Positions 1 through 11,177 of a stretch of 64,000 bases of DNA are shown here, one piece after another (positions within the stretch are counted from its first letter, which is position 1; the number at the start of each line of letters is the position of its first letter). A program made the position numbers and the translations under genes. The notes under the pieces were generated by a model. It searched no databases. It was not told where the DNA came from and saw nothing but the letters and a program-made list of their open reading frames with translations. The stretch is taken from contig CM037461.1 in NCBI GenBank assembly GCA_021014325.1, positions 7,593,501-7,657,500 on the forward strand. The letters are read 5' to 3'. This DNA comes from Plazaster borealis. Lineage: Eukaryota; Echinodermata; Asteroidea; Forcipulatida; Labidiasteridae.

Positions 1-1
1 G

Positions 2-763
2 CGTGACCTGATAAAAGGTCATGGTGTGTCGGTGGCAATTAACACAGTAATTGCTGCACACAGTGTCCTAGCAACGTCCAAACCCTCGCATGCAGCTTAT
101 AAGCAGAAATTAGATAAGTTGAAAAAAAAAATGAAAAACTTAACAAAAGTAACAAATAAGAAGGAATAAAGCGGGAACTGGACATAATTTTGCACTCTGA
201 ATTTGTGTTCCCACAAAGAGGAGTGCAGATACATGAACGCCAGCAACCACCACCGCCACCTCCACCGCCACCTCCACCACCACCACCCCCTCCGCTGCCA
301 ACACCTCCATCAGTAAATTTAAAATTAAAGAACCATATGAGCTACAAAGATGCTAAATTAAAGAGAAGATCTTCTATTCATTACTACCAACACAAAGCGT
401 CAAAACTAGAAGAGCAGATAAGCATTGTAAAAAGGCAAAAGAAAAAAAGGGAGAGTTACAGGAGTTGAAAGAAAAGGTGCAAGAATTGATGAAAGAGAAA
501 AATGACATAGTTGCAGAAAATGAATGGTTGAGGGAAATGGTGAATGATGTGTTGCCAACGAAAAATGATAAAGGACAGTACACAGCAGAAATGAAAGAAT
601 GCGTGTTTGCATTATTGAACCGCAATGGTCAGATTGGTCCCGTCATACAAGCTGTACTTCAATTAGGTGGACTCAAAGCTACAGACATCCCAAGCAAGTC
701 CACAATCAATGACTTCACGACCAAGCATTCTCCAACGTCGTACTGCAAAATGACTATGCAATA
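2..763 (+). pseudogene. 5' part of a multi-copy invertebrate family gene (coiled coil), broken
   Basis: A reading frame open at the window edge ends with a Lys-rich stretch and TAA at about 169. A second frame from 190 runs through a polyproline tract into a charged coiled coil; a frameshift near 465 moves the coiled coil into a third frame that continues to 763 with a conserved-looking helical segment. I recognise the overall pattern (coiled coil, then a helical region, with the distinctive C-terminal parts seen at 7741-8563 and 10105-10196) as a large family of uncharacterised, repeat-associated proteins in cnidarians, molluscs and echinoderms. The function is unknown. Three frames for one domain, plus 7 kb of insertions before the next exon, mean this copy is dead. 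The link between the 5' and 3' parts is inferred from order and family memory. Confidence 0.5.
244..300 (+). repeat. CCN (proline codon) microsatellite
   Basis: Runs of CCACCGCCACCTCCACC units encode an uninterrupted stretch of about 17 prolines inside the broken gene. It is probably a slippage expansion. Confidence 0.8.
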
Positions 764-1529
764 AACAACGACTACAGATACTTTTAGAATCGCCTGTGTG
801 AAAACTGCATGTTAAACAAGGTGAGTTGCCTTGTCGGTTAAGCTAAAAAAATTGATAAATGACCGTTGACATGGTTGACATGTGGAATACAAGTTGACAA
901 TCTCAAATAACCTTTGATGCACTCTTATTAGTCTTATGTTTATAACCAAAGGTAACTTTTTCAAAAATCAGAAAATATTATGTAGGCCTATTGACTTTAT
1001 TGAGAGTGCTGTTAGTATCGTTTTTCATTAAACGTGGCTTGAACGAGTAAAAACTTGAGACGCAAAAATCATCTGTGTTGTTTATCTTATTTTATGTAGC
1101 CCTAGTTGAATACTCATTTCTTCACAAATAAACAATGTGTAGATAAGCAACATCCTGATTGAGTTAGGGTATTAGCCAATTCAAAAAGACTACATGAAAA
1201 CAATCACTCACTCACTCACTCGGTCGCCCACAGGCAGGCTGAAAACAATGAATGAGTGAATGAGCAACAACCTTGATAGAGTTAGGGTATTTCCTCATCA
1301 AAAAGACCACAGGAAAGCAAAAACCTGATGGGTTTAGGGTAATCCCAAAACAAAATGACTACATCAAACAATGTAAACAAGAAAGGGTGATGCCGCATCT
1401 TTATAGTTTTGTGTACAAAAACAAAATAAATAAATATTTTATATACAGGAGGATTGGAACTGTGGCTTGCAATTGTATGACTGACAGGAAAGAGTCAGCA
1501 AGGTGTGCGAATATGTACTTTTTAGTATA
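764..1529 (+). other. non-coding; three imperfect copies of a ~55-bp unit
   Basis: No gene is visible. Units at about 1150, 1265 and 1325 share the order: CTGAT-like start, TTAGGGTAT or TTAGGGTAA, then a CAAAA(A/T)GAC core followed by an A-rich tail. A short CACT microsatellite lies at about 1205-1220. Confidence 0.5.
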
Positions 1530-1812
1530 ATACTCAAGGATATGTGTTTGATGGATTGATACAATTAGTAGACCTTACAAGGAACCAAGGATTCGTCGCT
1601 AGGGCTACTGTGAATCTGATCAGTTATGCCTCGATAACTTTAACCGACCTTTGGATATATAGGCATCTCTTAAGGATTATTATATCTAGCATGGAAATAT
1701 TGGTTTTGTTCCTGATGCTGGACTGTTTGGAATAATAACAAACTGCTAATTTATATATTGGAGTTTTTATACCGCATCGCTTCCATTACCATTGTGTCCT
1801 GCCCGGGTTGTG
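1530..1812 (+). repeat. tandem duplication, copy 1 (~283 bp)
   Basis: This segment starts at the CTCAAGGATATGTGTTTGATG stretch and ends near the CCCGGGTTGTGT stretch. It is repeated from 1838. Shared landmarks include ACCTTACAAGGAACCAAGGA and ATGCTGGACTGTTTGGAAT. It is not coding. Confidence 0.8.
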
Positions 1813-2027
1813 TGAATTAATTTTTACTGTTGTGTATAATACACGAGGATATGTGCTCGATGATACAAAATACAAGACCTTACAAGGAACCAAGGATTTG
1901 TTGCTAGGGCTAATTTGAATCTGACCAGTTATGTTTGGATAACTTGAACGACTTTAGGATATATAGGTGTCTCTCGAGAAATAATATGTACCTAGCATGG
2001 AAATATCTGTTTTGTTCCTAATGCTGG

Positions 2028-5000
2028 GGGGTGTTTCATAAAGAACATTAAACAATTAATCTTAACTATTAATCTTAAGTCTGAATCAATCTTAGTCTAC
2101 AATTAATTGTTAAATTCCGTTTCATAAAATCAATCTTAGCGTTAGATCGATCGAGTTTAAGACAAGACTAAAATCAATTGTATCTTAAGACTTCAATATT
2201 ATTGACAGAGGCTAAAGCGCGACCTTTGACACCGAGAGCAACTTTTAGCTGTCAAAACGTTTTTCAAGTCGGCCATCTTGCTTTTCAGCGTGAGTGGTGA
2301 GTAGATTTTATACGTTTTGTTGTTGATTTTTGTGTGGGAAAAGAGTGTTTTCTTTCTTGGTTAGACAGTACAGTGATTGAAGATGTGATGTTTGTTATTT
2401 AGTGTAAATAAAGTGGCAATTTTCTGGTCACTAGACACAGTTATGGTCATAGCGTGAATCATGGAGTGACAGCAACGGTGCAACGGCGTCCATTTCCCCA
2501 TCAAAATAGTGGTGCTGTCACGGTGCATACGCAGCAGTGGTTAGCGTTTTTGTAACCACTTTTGTTTCTTCTGCCTTTTCCAATTTCCTTCAAATAAAAA
2601 ACTGATACTTCACTGATGTAAGGAGTAACTAATACACTACACAAAATGTGAAAATTTCGTACACGAAACTGCTTTCTTTGTGAAGAAATAGAGCATCACC
2701 AGTCATTGATAATTTGGCATGTAGTTGCAATTCAATGAAACAAAATATTTTTGTTTCATTGAATTTCAACGCTGCTAAAAAAGGTAAATGAGTCATTCTA
2801 CATGAAATTTTAATGTCTAACATTAGTTTATAGTTTATTACAAAAAAAGTGTTTCCATTCATGCAGTATAACTTTTTTATTTAAGCATTTTTAATTTTAA
2901 TGCCAAGGTATACAATGTACTTGCAGTGATCCCTTTGCATTTACCTCAATATTTCGTAAATCCTTATTTTATGTTTTAAACACAATTTTAGTGTAAGGCA
3001 GTGGAGATGCTTAGAGCAACAGGAGGACTACACACACCAGATAATTTGTATCTGAATAAAATGGAATGAGTTGAAGGTTCACACAAAAACCTCTAATTCT
3101 ACCGGCATTGCTGATTAATTTATATTTGTTAACAGAACTAATGTTATCCTTGTAACACAAAATAATAATAACAAAAAGCCACACATAGCTGCTCACTTTT
3201 TAAGCTTGATTATCAACCCCATAGTGTGTACAAAGTGTACACAATAGCATAACTGGATCTTTGTTCATTTTTTAAAACTTGTGACATGATTTCCCTGTTT
3301 TAAGTTATAATCCAACTGGTCAACTTACTGTTTTTGTGTTTGTAAGGAATAAATGACATGATTATAATTTTCCTAAATTGTTTCAGGTGGTGGACCAGTA
3401 CCTCCGACAAATCCAACACTTGAGCAAGTGTTCAGGATGCCTTGGCACCACATTCAAAATATGGGATTGATGGGCAGGACGCACAGACCAATCCTTTATC
3501 ACTTGAGGTACAGTTGGGTAAGTTCGTTAACAAAATATTGTTTATGTAAGTGTAGCCTTAGAACCAAAGAACCAATCTTTGAAAGGTCTAGCTGAATCAC
3601 TCAGCACTCAGTAAATATGAATGTAATCATATTTCAGCATTTCTTTACACTTGCAGGATTCAAAATTACAGGATTCAGAATCACAGGTGGATGAGACAAC
3701 CTTGTAACTTGATAAGCAGCAGCAGTAGCGATGTCATCTAAAGCAGCGGTAATCTCAATAACAGCAATAACAATGTCAACAGCATGCAGCAACAACAATA
3801 ACATGCTCTTAGAACAGTGATGACCAAGTCCAAAGGCAGCAAACAAGACATTTGGAAGTGGATAAAGAGCTATTGAGGATTGAAAACATTAAGATGGACT
3901 TCTTGAGGGAAGGCCCAGTTGTCCAAAGAGGCATTTTAATTTGCCTCCAGTCTTTAACATCTTCAGTCATTTTTAATGCAATGTTTTGGCAATTTCTTTT
4001 ATCAAGAAATGTTATGCACTTGTGTTTCAGTGCCCTGAGGTTATTTTTACGTGTTCATCTTTCTTGGGTATTTTTTAAAGTTTAAAATTCTAACTCTTTT
4101 GCCCATTTGTTGTTCCCCCACCAAAAACATTTATTTACATTGTTAAACAAAATTGTTCTTGAATCGAGCTCTCTTGTTTATATCAAATTTCAAAACCGTA
4201 CATGTTATGTGAGGTAAGTGCCAATCAGTATGACGGAAAAGTTAAATATTTAATTAATGTTATCAATTTTTTACAATGCACTTAATTGATTTTTAAGGCT
4301 GAATTGTTACAAATTGTATGATTACTTGATTTCAAGTAATAGACCACAAGGTAAACTTACTGGGTTTATTTTAATTTAATTTTTGGTTGAACAAAGAAAA
4401 CAAAATGGCTGTGACGTAAATTGACCTATTTTCTTTATATAACTAATCTCATATCTAATTATTTGTTAATTTAAATTCTTGCCAATTAAATTGAATTAAT
4501 TTGATATAATGATATGATGTATTGAAGACATATATGATAATGTTAAAGCAAACTTGTGAATGTTTTTATAGTTCAATTTGTCCTCATAAAATAAAATAAA
4601 AATTGGAAGAAACTAAGACTTCAGGAAATAATTTGTCATGAGTTGAATGTTTATGTTTTAAAGGCAGTTTTTACTATTTTGGTTATATTCTGCAACTGCT
4701 TTTTAATGTCCAAATTTTGCTATCACCTGTTCCGATTTGACATTCAATGCATCAGTAATGTTTGTAATATTGTCTTACAATGTCGTCTCAAAATTTCATA
4801 AATGCAGAAATGATTTAATATATTAATTAAACTCAAAATATAGTCGCTGTTCCAAAAAACGTCCATAAATCTCCTAGTTGGTTAATGCCAATATTTCAGT
4901 CGCTTGTTGGGCTGGCTTAGCAGGTCTTTGGACACTTGAATGAACATTTCCCCTTGGCTTCACTGGTAACAAATTCCATGGAAAAAGAATATGAAACTTT

Positions 5001-5558
5001 GTGAAGTTGAAAAACAATATTTTGATCAAAAAAGGGGAAGTGGCACTGCAATTTTTGCCATGACCTGCTTGAATGAATCCTTTCCACAAAATAAAAATAT
5101 TAAATCAAAGTTTATAAATTTAAAATATAATTTGTTGTCATTGACGAAAAGGAACCCTTAATATGTATTTCTTGTAAATGTTAAACCTCATTCAATGATC
5201 CAGAGGGTTCTCTGTATCTCTACATATTCTCTTCCCACGTAAAGTGCCACAGTTCTCTAATAAAAGCTTTTGGAGAGGCATGCTTATTGAATCAGAAAAC
5301 AAAGTGAAATGTTTTGATTTTTCCCGAAATACCACATTTCAGACTTAAGATTAATTGTCTTACTCCTACAATTGATCTAGGACCATGTGTGAGGCCAAGA
5401 TTGATTCAGAGTGGAGTTAAGTTTGATATTGATCTTAACTTTCTTTATAAAACGGAGATAAGATTAATTGTAAATTTGAGTAGTTTAAGATTAATTGTTT
5501 GTAGATAAGATTGATTATTTGGAGATAAGATTAATTGTAAAGCTTTATGAAACACCCC
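2028..5558. mobile_element. 3.5-kb inverted-repeat DNA transposon, probably Harbinger-like
   Basis: The left end reads GGGGTGTTTCATAAAG and the right end CTTTATGAAACACCCC. Both are flanked by CTGG (2024-2027 and 5559-5562); the duplication may be read as CTG or CTGG because the ends are G/C runs. The neighbouring tandem copy shows the empty site with a single CTGG. Subterminal regions on both sides carry iterated AGATTAATTG or its complement TTAATCTTAA. CWG-type 3-bp duplications are known for animal PIF/Harbinger elements, and a Myb-like accessory remnant inside (3387-3884) supports that class. No transposase gene is visible, so this is a non-autonomous or decayed copy. Confidence 0.75.
3387..3884 (+). 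pseudogene. remnant of a Harbinger-type Myb/SANT accessory gene (tentative)
   Basis: After a good acceptor (TTGTTTCAG), an exon-like stretch encodes a Gly-Gly-Gly-Pro start and a Pro/Thr-rich segment, ending at a GGGTAAGT donor near 3519. Near 3852-3885 a short frame reads like the charged helix (EVDKELLRIENIK) seen at the end of Harbinger-associated Myb-like proteins. These proteins bind the element termini and bring the transposase to them. Only these scraps remain and no DNA-binding domain is readable. The assignment rests on pattern memory and on the element type around it. Confidence 0.35.
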
Positions 5559-5655
5559 CTGGACTGTTTGGAATAAACAAAACCTGCTAAGTGATTATTG
5601 GAGTTTTAATATCACATAGCTTCCAGTCCCGTTGCGTCCCGCCCGGGGTATTAAC

Positions 5656-6059
5656 TTGTTAGCTGGTGGCTTTCGATAGCGGTAATTATCTGAGTGTAAG
5701 TATGTTGTAATCCAGTATATTTTCTATGGAAATACAAGTGTTTTTGCTGTTTCTGGATTGTTTGAAACAACATTAATATGTCAAAGATACATTTCTGAGA
5801 ATTATTTGTCTCTGTTGGATTGTAGTCGACCTTTACCTATGCCGTGAGATGCGTCGTTAGGCTGGTAGGACTTCCGAACTCATGACTATGGGCGACTCCT
5901 AAAGCGTGTACAACTGTGTTTGTTACATATATTAAATATCGTGTGAAGGAGGAACAGGGTGAAGTCTAACTATGTTTACTAAAGGTAACCTAGGTCTACA
6001 TAAATAATGGTAATAGGCTTTTAACTTGCAACCAAGGCAAGAGTGTACTTAAGGTAAGC
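5656..6059. other. non-coding stretch
   Basis: I see no gene. A short segment near 5720-5770 weakly resembles the 3' part of the duplicated 283-bp unit (ATGGAAATA... TGGATTGTTTG), suggesting a third, highly decayed copy. Confidence 0.4.
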
Positions 6060-7740
6060 TATGATACAGTACAAACTAATAATAATAATAAAAGAAAAAT
6101 AAATAAAAATAAAAGTAAAATAATAAATAAAAATTTAACATACAAATTGAGGCTTAAAAGCAGAGATTTAGTTGTGGAGTTTCTTACCAGTGCAAAACAA
6201 TTCAATTGGTGAAGTTTAGTGCAGTTGGAAACATTAGTAAAGACTGTACTTCGATTTTTGATTAGAAAATTATATTTATTAACAATTTTACGTGCTCGCA
6301 AAACATTTCTACATGTCTTGTTTCATTTAAAAGAACACAAAAAAATAGGTAGAGTGGATTTACGTGCAAGGAACAGTTTGCGTTGGCGTTCGAGATTGAA
6401 ACGAAAAGGTTGGGTGTATTTTTTGATGAATGATTTAGGAAAACCACATTTAATTAATCAATCTGGCAAGGAATAAATTAATCATGTGTCAGTATTCTGA
6501 TTCAAGTGCTCAGTGCTTTTTTTACCAGCTGCATTCGCCTAGTATGACATGTGAGAAATAGGAAGGAAAATGATTAGAAGTATAATGGATGTATAAGGAT
6601 TTTTGAAAGGGTTTTGGAAAAATAAAGAAATTAAGGGCTTGGTGGAGTAGGCTATGTTGTTCGATAGAGAGTTGTAAATAAAAAAACGCAATCTGCTTTT
6701 GGTTGATAGCGAAAGTTACAGGAATTGATTTTGAGTACATGGAAGCTAATAATCTACGACTTGTGTGTGATTAAGTTCAGGGGAGTTACGGAAAATAAGG
6801 AGGCCATCGTCAATATAACGGACAAAAATAGGAAATTTGATTGAGGGAAAACGTTTGAATAAGCAATATACATGGTAAGGGAGGACGAGATTTGCAATTT
6901 GGGCTGAATGGTAATGTAGTGACCTCATGAATCATTCATGATAAGAACGGTAATGCTAGCCACTGATTGGCTGGGGGTGTCGCTGCCCTTTTCTTGTTTC
7001 TTGTGTTCAAGGGCAGTTGCTGTGAAAAGCCAGGAGAAATAACCGTTGTTTCTTGATTTTTAGTCTTCTTTCTGGACATTATAAGTAATAGTTGGCTGTT
7101 GGTGTTGCTGGCTTGGTTGGACCATGAACTGATCCGTGGACATTTTGCTATTTTCGTGTGGTGCTGGGTTTTTGTTTTGTATTGTATTATTCTGAACAAG
7201 TATTGGACAGTCTCAATAAACGGATTATCATCTCAGTGGAACAAGTGTCGTTATTGTCACTTCTTCATCAGCAAAGAGTCACCCCCTTACCAGAGGCTCA
7301 TCCCCTCAACACTGGAAGTAAAACTCCCAGAACTATAGTGTTAATTCACTACAGTAACTACCCATTTGTACACCAATATTCTGTTTGAAAATATGTTGGC
7401 TTATAGAGAATGTGCTGTGTGTGCATGTGAACTTATGAAGTGAAAGGAAATAATGGAAATGTTCATAGGGATAATCACAGACAGATGTTACTTTGTAGAG
7501 GGTGTTGTAAATATCGTCTGGGGAAATGTTGGTGTAAAGGCTTTAGAAATCAAAAGAAATAAGGGATATGTTGTCAGAGGAATTTATGTTGATAGGTTTA
7601 ATTTTGTCGATGAGTAGCTGGGAGTTATTGATGATGGACCATGGAAAATTAAGTTCTAAAAATTTATCTTCAAAGCGACTGAGGAGAATGTTTAAATAAA
7701 AACATAGGGATTTAGAAAGTCAGTCCACTGTGACATAAAA
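6060..7740 (-). pseudogene. Penelope-like retroelement relic (reverse transcriptase)
   Basis: Read on the minus strand, the segment first gives an RT-type motif (ISFDF, stop, SLYTNI) near 7540, then a GVQMG motif near 7360. After an interruption come the catalytic FVRYIDDGLLIF motif near 6810, an LDL-like strand, and the Penelope signature LYIHYTSNHFPSYF near 6590. This order is that of Penelope-like elements, which prime at chromosome ends or nicks. Several stops and frameshifts are present, I cannot see a GIY-YIG endonuclease, and the 6930-7350 block is foreign. The copy is clearly inactive. Confidence 0.65.
6930..7350. other. ~420-bp insertion interrupting the Penelope-like RT
   Basis: The RT similarity stops just after the GVQMG motif and resumes 420 bp away, upstream of the YIDD motif. 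The intervening DNA has no RT similarity, no clear inverted termini and no target duplication that I can find. It could also be a deletion-replacement scar. Confidence 0.4.
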
Positions 7741-8563
7741 GTCCCTGAATACATAGCAGGGTGCAAAGCCCTAGGATTACCATACCATTATGGAACTCCA
7801 TAGAAGATACAGGGATACATCTGATGGATATAGGCATCAGGTATCAAGAGATAATAGATTTCCTTGTGAATGCCAGGACGGTTGGAATGCCAGGATGTTT
7901 ATGGACGGGCCTATGCGACTCTCCTTCAGAGACAAAATATGCTTTGCAGAGGATTTTCAGTGATCACTTGGAAGGTGGGAGGTGGTGTGATGCGAGTCCT
8001 GAAGTGAGAGAGAAAGTGAAAGGTCTTCCTAAACGCAACAAGTTCTCAGAAAGTATATTTGGCCACCTTGACAGACTACTGCGCGAGAAACCAAACATAT
8101 CGACCATTGCAACCGAGGTGTATGTAATGTTTGCTCATAATAAGACTCTATCCTGGTTGCAAGAAAAAAACAATTCTGAGAAAGCACGACTCTTCTCCGA
8201 ATCACGTAAAGCAGTGACAAAGCTTCGTAAGGCATTCAAGGAAAGGCAGAAGGATATTCAGCAAGCCCGCAGAGCAGCACTTGTGGAGAAAATGAAAGCT
8301 GCAGATGAAGCTAAAGCAAGAGTTGTGCAGAAAAAAGAAAAGTTGACTTCAGACATAGTGTACTGGGGCTTGTGGCAGTCAGAGCAACGTGTTGATGATT
8401 CATTGAGTGTCTTGAAAACAAAAAATGACAAAATTGCTGCACTGAAAGCCCAGCTGATGAATGCAGTGATGACAAAATACCCATCTTGGTAGGGAAAAGA
8501 GTAACGTCACAGGTTTGTGAGTGATGGCAAAGAAGAATTCCACACTGGCAAGGTCATCTCACA
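7741..8563 (+). pseudogene. central/3' exon of the multi-copy invertebrate family gene
   Basis: The exon begins after the Penelope relic with a VPEYIAGCKALGL segment, shifts frame near 7780, then reads openly to 8492. The protein has a globular part, the family segment SESIFGHLDRLLREKPN, and a long basic coiled coil of about 90 residues (EKARLF to KEKLTSDIV). It ends in the family's WGLWQSEQRVDDSL motif. A TAG at 8490 and a small shift separate it from HRFVSDGKEEFHTGK at 8510-8560, which is the first strand of a Tudor-like domain. A CACAG/GTTCG donor follows at about 8563. Function is unknown; its occurrence in many genomic copies is family knowledge. Confidence 0.6.
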
Positions 8564-9075
8564 GGTTCGATACAATTTAAACAGGATTGAGTTATAGTTC
8601 AGCAGAATCAGAATTTTTTTATTGACATTGGCATAATCATCATCGTTCACTGATTTGCTTTTCATACCTTTTATTCGTTTATTTAATACAGTTGGACTAA
8701 ACAGAGTTGGACTTAACAGAGTTACAGCTTTACCACTTTTTATTCCACATACTTGTTAATTTTGTACACGGTTGGAATTATAACTTATTGAAATTCTAAC
8801 TTCTTTTTTTAAAGGTGTTTATACCGTTTGGTTTTTCATGTTGATGTTACACAGCATTGTTTGCATGTTGTTATTTTTTATATTGCATGATTTTGTTTAT
8901 AGTTTTCGAAAAAATGTTACTTTTATTTGTTGAGTTTTGCAGTTTCAAATTATATTGATGTTGATACAACATAGCTTGGATGTTGTTATTTTTATATAGC
9001 ATGCTTTTCTGTCCCCTTTGTCATTAAACAAAAAACAGTTACTTTTGTTTGGTATTTCAAATTACATTGGGTACG

Positions 9076-10015
9076 TTCACACGAGTAGTTAACTTCACTG
9101 CTAGCTAACAGTGGAAATTTTTGACCGTGTGAATGCAAAATTAAGCTAACTTCGCTGCTAACTTTGCTGCTAACTCCAAAAGTTAGCTGTGAAAATTTCC
9201 GCTGCTAACTCAACTTAGCAGTGAAACTTGATACTTTAGCAGTAAAACTTGATACTTTAGCCACAGATAAATGAATTTAGCAGTGTTTTTGTTGTGTGAA
9301 CGCAACTGACCTCAGCTAGCTGTAAACATGATTTCAGCTCGATGTTACGACGCCGTGTACCGGTATTTTTTTCTCCTGGTGGAGTTGCACGTAGGCCTAT
9401 ATATTTTGCTCCTCAGTTGCCACCAAAATTCTTTAAGTTTTATGACAGCTAAATCATACTCATAACACAGAAAGATATTAAAGACGAAAGAATCGAAAAT
9501 TGTTGGATCCGTGTTTGTAAACATTATCTGAACGATCGAAAAATGTTTCTACGGCCGGCCACATGACTATCAACCTCCTTCCCGTGGAGACAAGCAACGC
9601 ACGTGCTGTGGTACGGTGACATCGAACACTAATGGGGACGAAATTGCAGCTTTCAACTTGACTGACGACGCAGTGTATTTATAGTGACACCAGATGGGAA
9701 GACCAAAACGAAATGCATTTCTCATTCCGAATCGCTGCAAATTTAAATAATCAAATCGCTGTTAACACAAATATGAAACTTTACATGTGTGTTAATTAAA
9801 CTATTCTTCAAGCCAACACATGTAAATTTCTTCAACAAAACTACTACAGTGGCAAAGAAAACTACCGGAAGCCGAAACACTCTGTGCTGTCTAACAGCGA
9901 ACATGCCCCGTGTGAACGCAAGGTAAATTTTAGCCAAGTCGTTTTTTTCTAGCGAACCCCCGCTGTGAATATTTAGCAGCGAAGTAATAGCAGTGAAGTT
10001 AGCTACTCGTGTGAA
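9076..10015. mobile_element. 940-bp inverted-repeat element in the family gene's intron
   Basis: Left end TTCACACGAGTAGTTAACTT and right end (reverse complement) TTCACACGAGTAGCTAACTT form near-perfect inverted repeats of at least 28 bp. The interior contains repeated AGCTAAC/TTAGCAG motifs near both ends. There is no convincing coding region, so this is a non-autonomous DNA transposon. No target duplication is obvious. Confidence 0.75.
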
Positions 10016-10104
10016 CATGCATTGGTTGTTTTGGGCCTACTATTTTTTTGTATTACTTTGTAGCAAAATATTTACTGTACATGTACTTCATTTCAGGTCC
10101 CTGG

Positions 10105-10196
10105 CTTTCCCCAGTGGTTCAATTAAAAATATGATAAAGATGCATCCATATACACTTACCAGCTACTCAAGGACTACGAGGATGGTGACTTGGAGA
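10105..10196 (+). pseudogene. last exon of the family gene: Tudor-like C-terminus
   Basis: Following a CATTTCAG acceptor, the frame gives VPGFPQWFN, a stop, then KYDKDASIYTYQLLKDY and EDGDLEI. This completes the Tudor/chromo-like barrel begun at 8510-8560, and the ISQ/VPGF junction is in phase. The premature stop (AAT TAA AAA) confirms decay. Confidence 0.55.
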
Positions 10197-10366
10197 TTTC
10201 AGTCTAATACATTTAAACATAATAGGTAAGATATTTTATTTATTTCACCGCCATTTTAAACATTTGGGATCAAGGCAGACACCTAATTCATCACATTTTC
10301 AAATGACACAAAATTAGTGAAAGTTTGGAGAAATGTTGTACATTTTTGCTACACTACCAAATGTTA

Positions 10367-11010
10367 CATAGTAGGGTCAATATACAGTTTGACCCCAAAA
10401 AATTGTAGCAAAAGGTTTTTCAACGGTTTTGGGTACTATTGGACATCAAAAATAACATATTAAAAATCTAAGAAAATCAGAGTACCGGAAAGCTGTTTTT
10501 TTCAAAATGGCGTCCAAGATGGCCGCCAATATCCTAAAATGACTATAAGTCAATCATTATTCAACCTACAGTCATAATGTTGGTGTCTACCCCCAGGTTT
10601 TAGGGGTCAGAGAACTCATTGGGACCAACAAAAGGCTCATTGAGTTATCAGGTAGCCTAAAATTCCAAGATGGCATCCAAAATGGCCGTCAATACGCTTA
10701 AATGGCTACAAGTCAATTCATATTCACCCTAGGAGTTTAATTTTTGGTGTTTACATCTATCTTGTACGGATCGAGAAACCCACTAAGGCCAATACAAATT
10801 CAGTGAGTTATCAGGTAACCTAGAAATCCAAGATGGCGTCCAAGATGGCGTCCAAAATGGCGTCCAAAATGGCTGTCAGAGTTTGTCTTCTAACCCAAGT
10901 TTTGTCTCTTTCTTTCACCTACAGATTTAACATTGAGTATGAAGCATTGGCCCATAATTTGTCAAAGATATCAAGTAATCAGGTTATCAATACCAAGATG
11001 GCAGTCTAGA
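10367..11010 (+). repeat. left long terminal inverted repeat of the Academ-like element
   Basis: It matches the reverse complement of 23765-24530. It contains about ten copies of a CCAAGATGGC(G/A)TCC or AAATGGC(C/G)GTC module, several in direct tandem near 10830-10880. Confidence 0.75.
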
Positions 11011-11177
11011 CATTGGTTTGTTTCATTAGCAACATATATGTGCATGCTCATTGACCAATCAGAGCGTGTGTTCTTGCCTTCATGTTATACCTATTGATTT
11101 GGGCTCTTATATGATGAAGACTATTTATTAAGGCTTATAATTTAACTTCAATTGTATACAAAGTTTCAGGTCCTACA

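Larger units (their letters stand above)
1838..5655 (+). repeat. tandem duplication, copy 2, split by the 2028-5558 element
   Basis: The left part (1838-2027) and right part (5559-5655) together match copy 1. The break falls exactly after ATGCTGG, so copy 1 shows the unoccupied target of the element inserted here. Confidence 0.8.

Noticed and set aside
190..468. A secreted or structural polyproline protein
   Set aside because: The proline run is a CCN microsatellite inside a frameshifted gene; the frame ends where the coiled coil changes frame.
6219..6476. A basic 85-residue protein on the plus strand
   Set aside because: It lies antisense to the Penelope-like relic and has no recognisable features.
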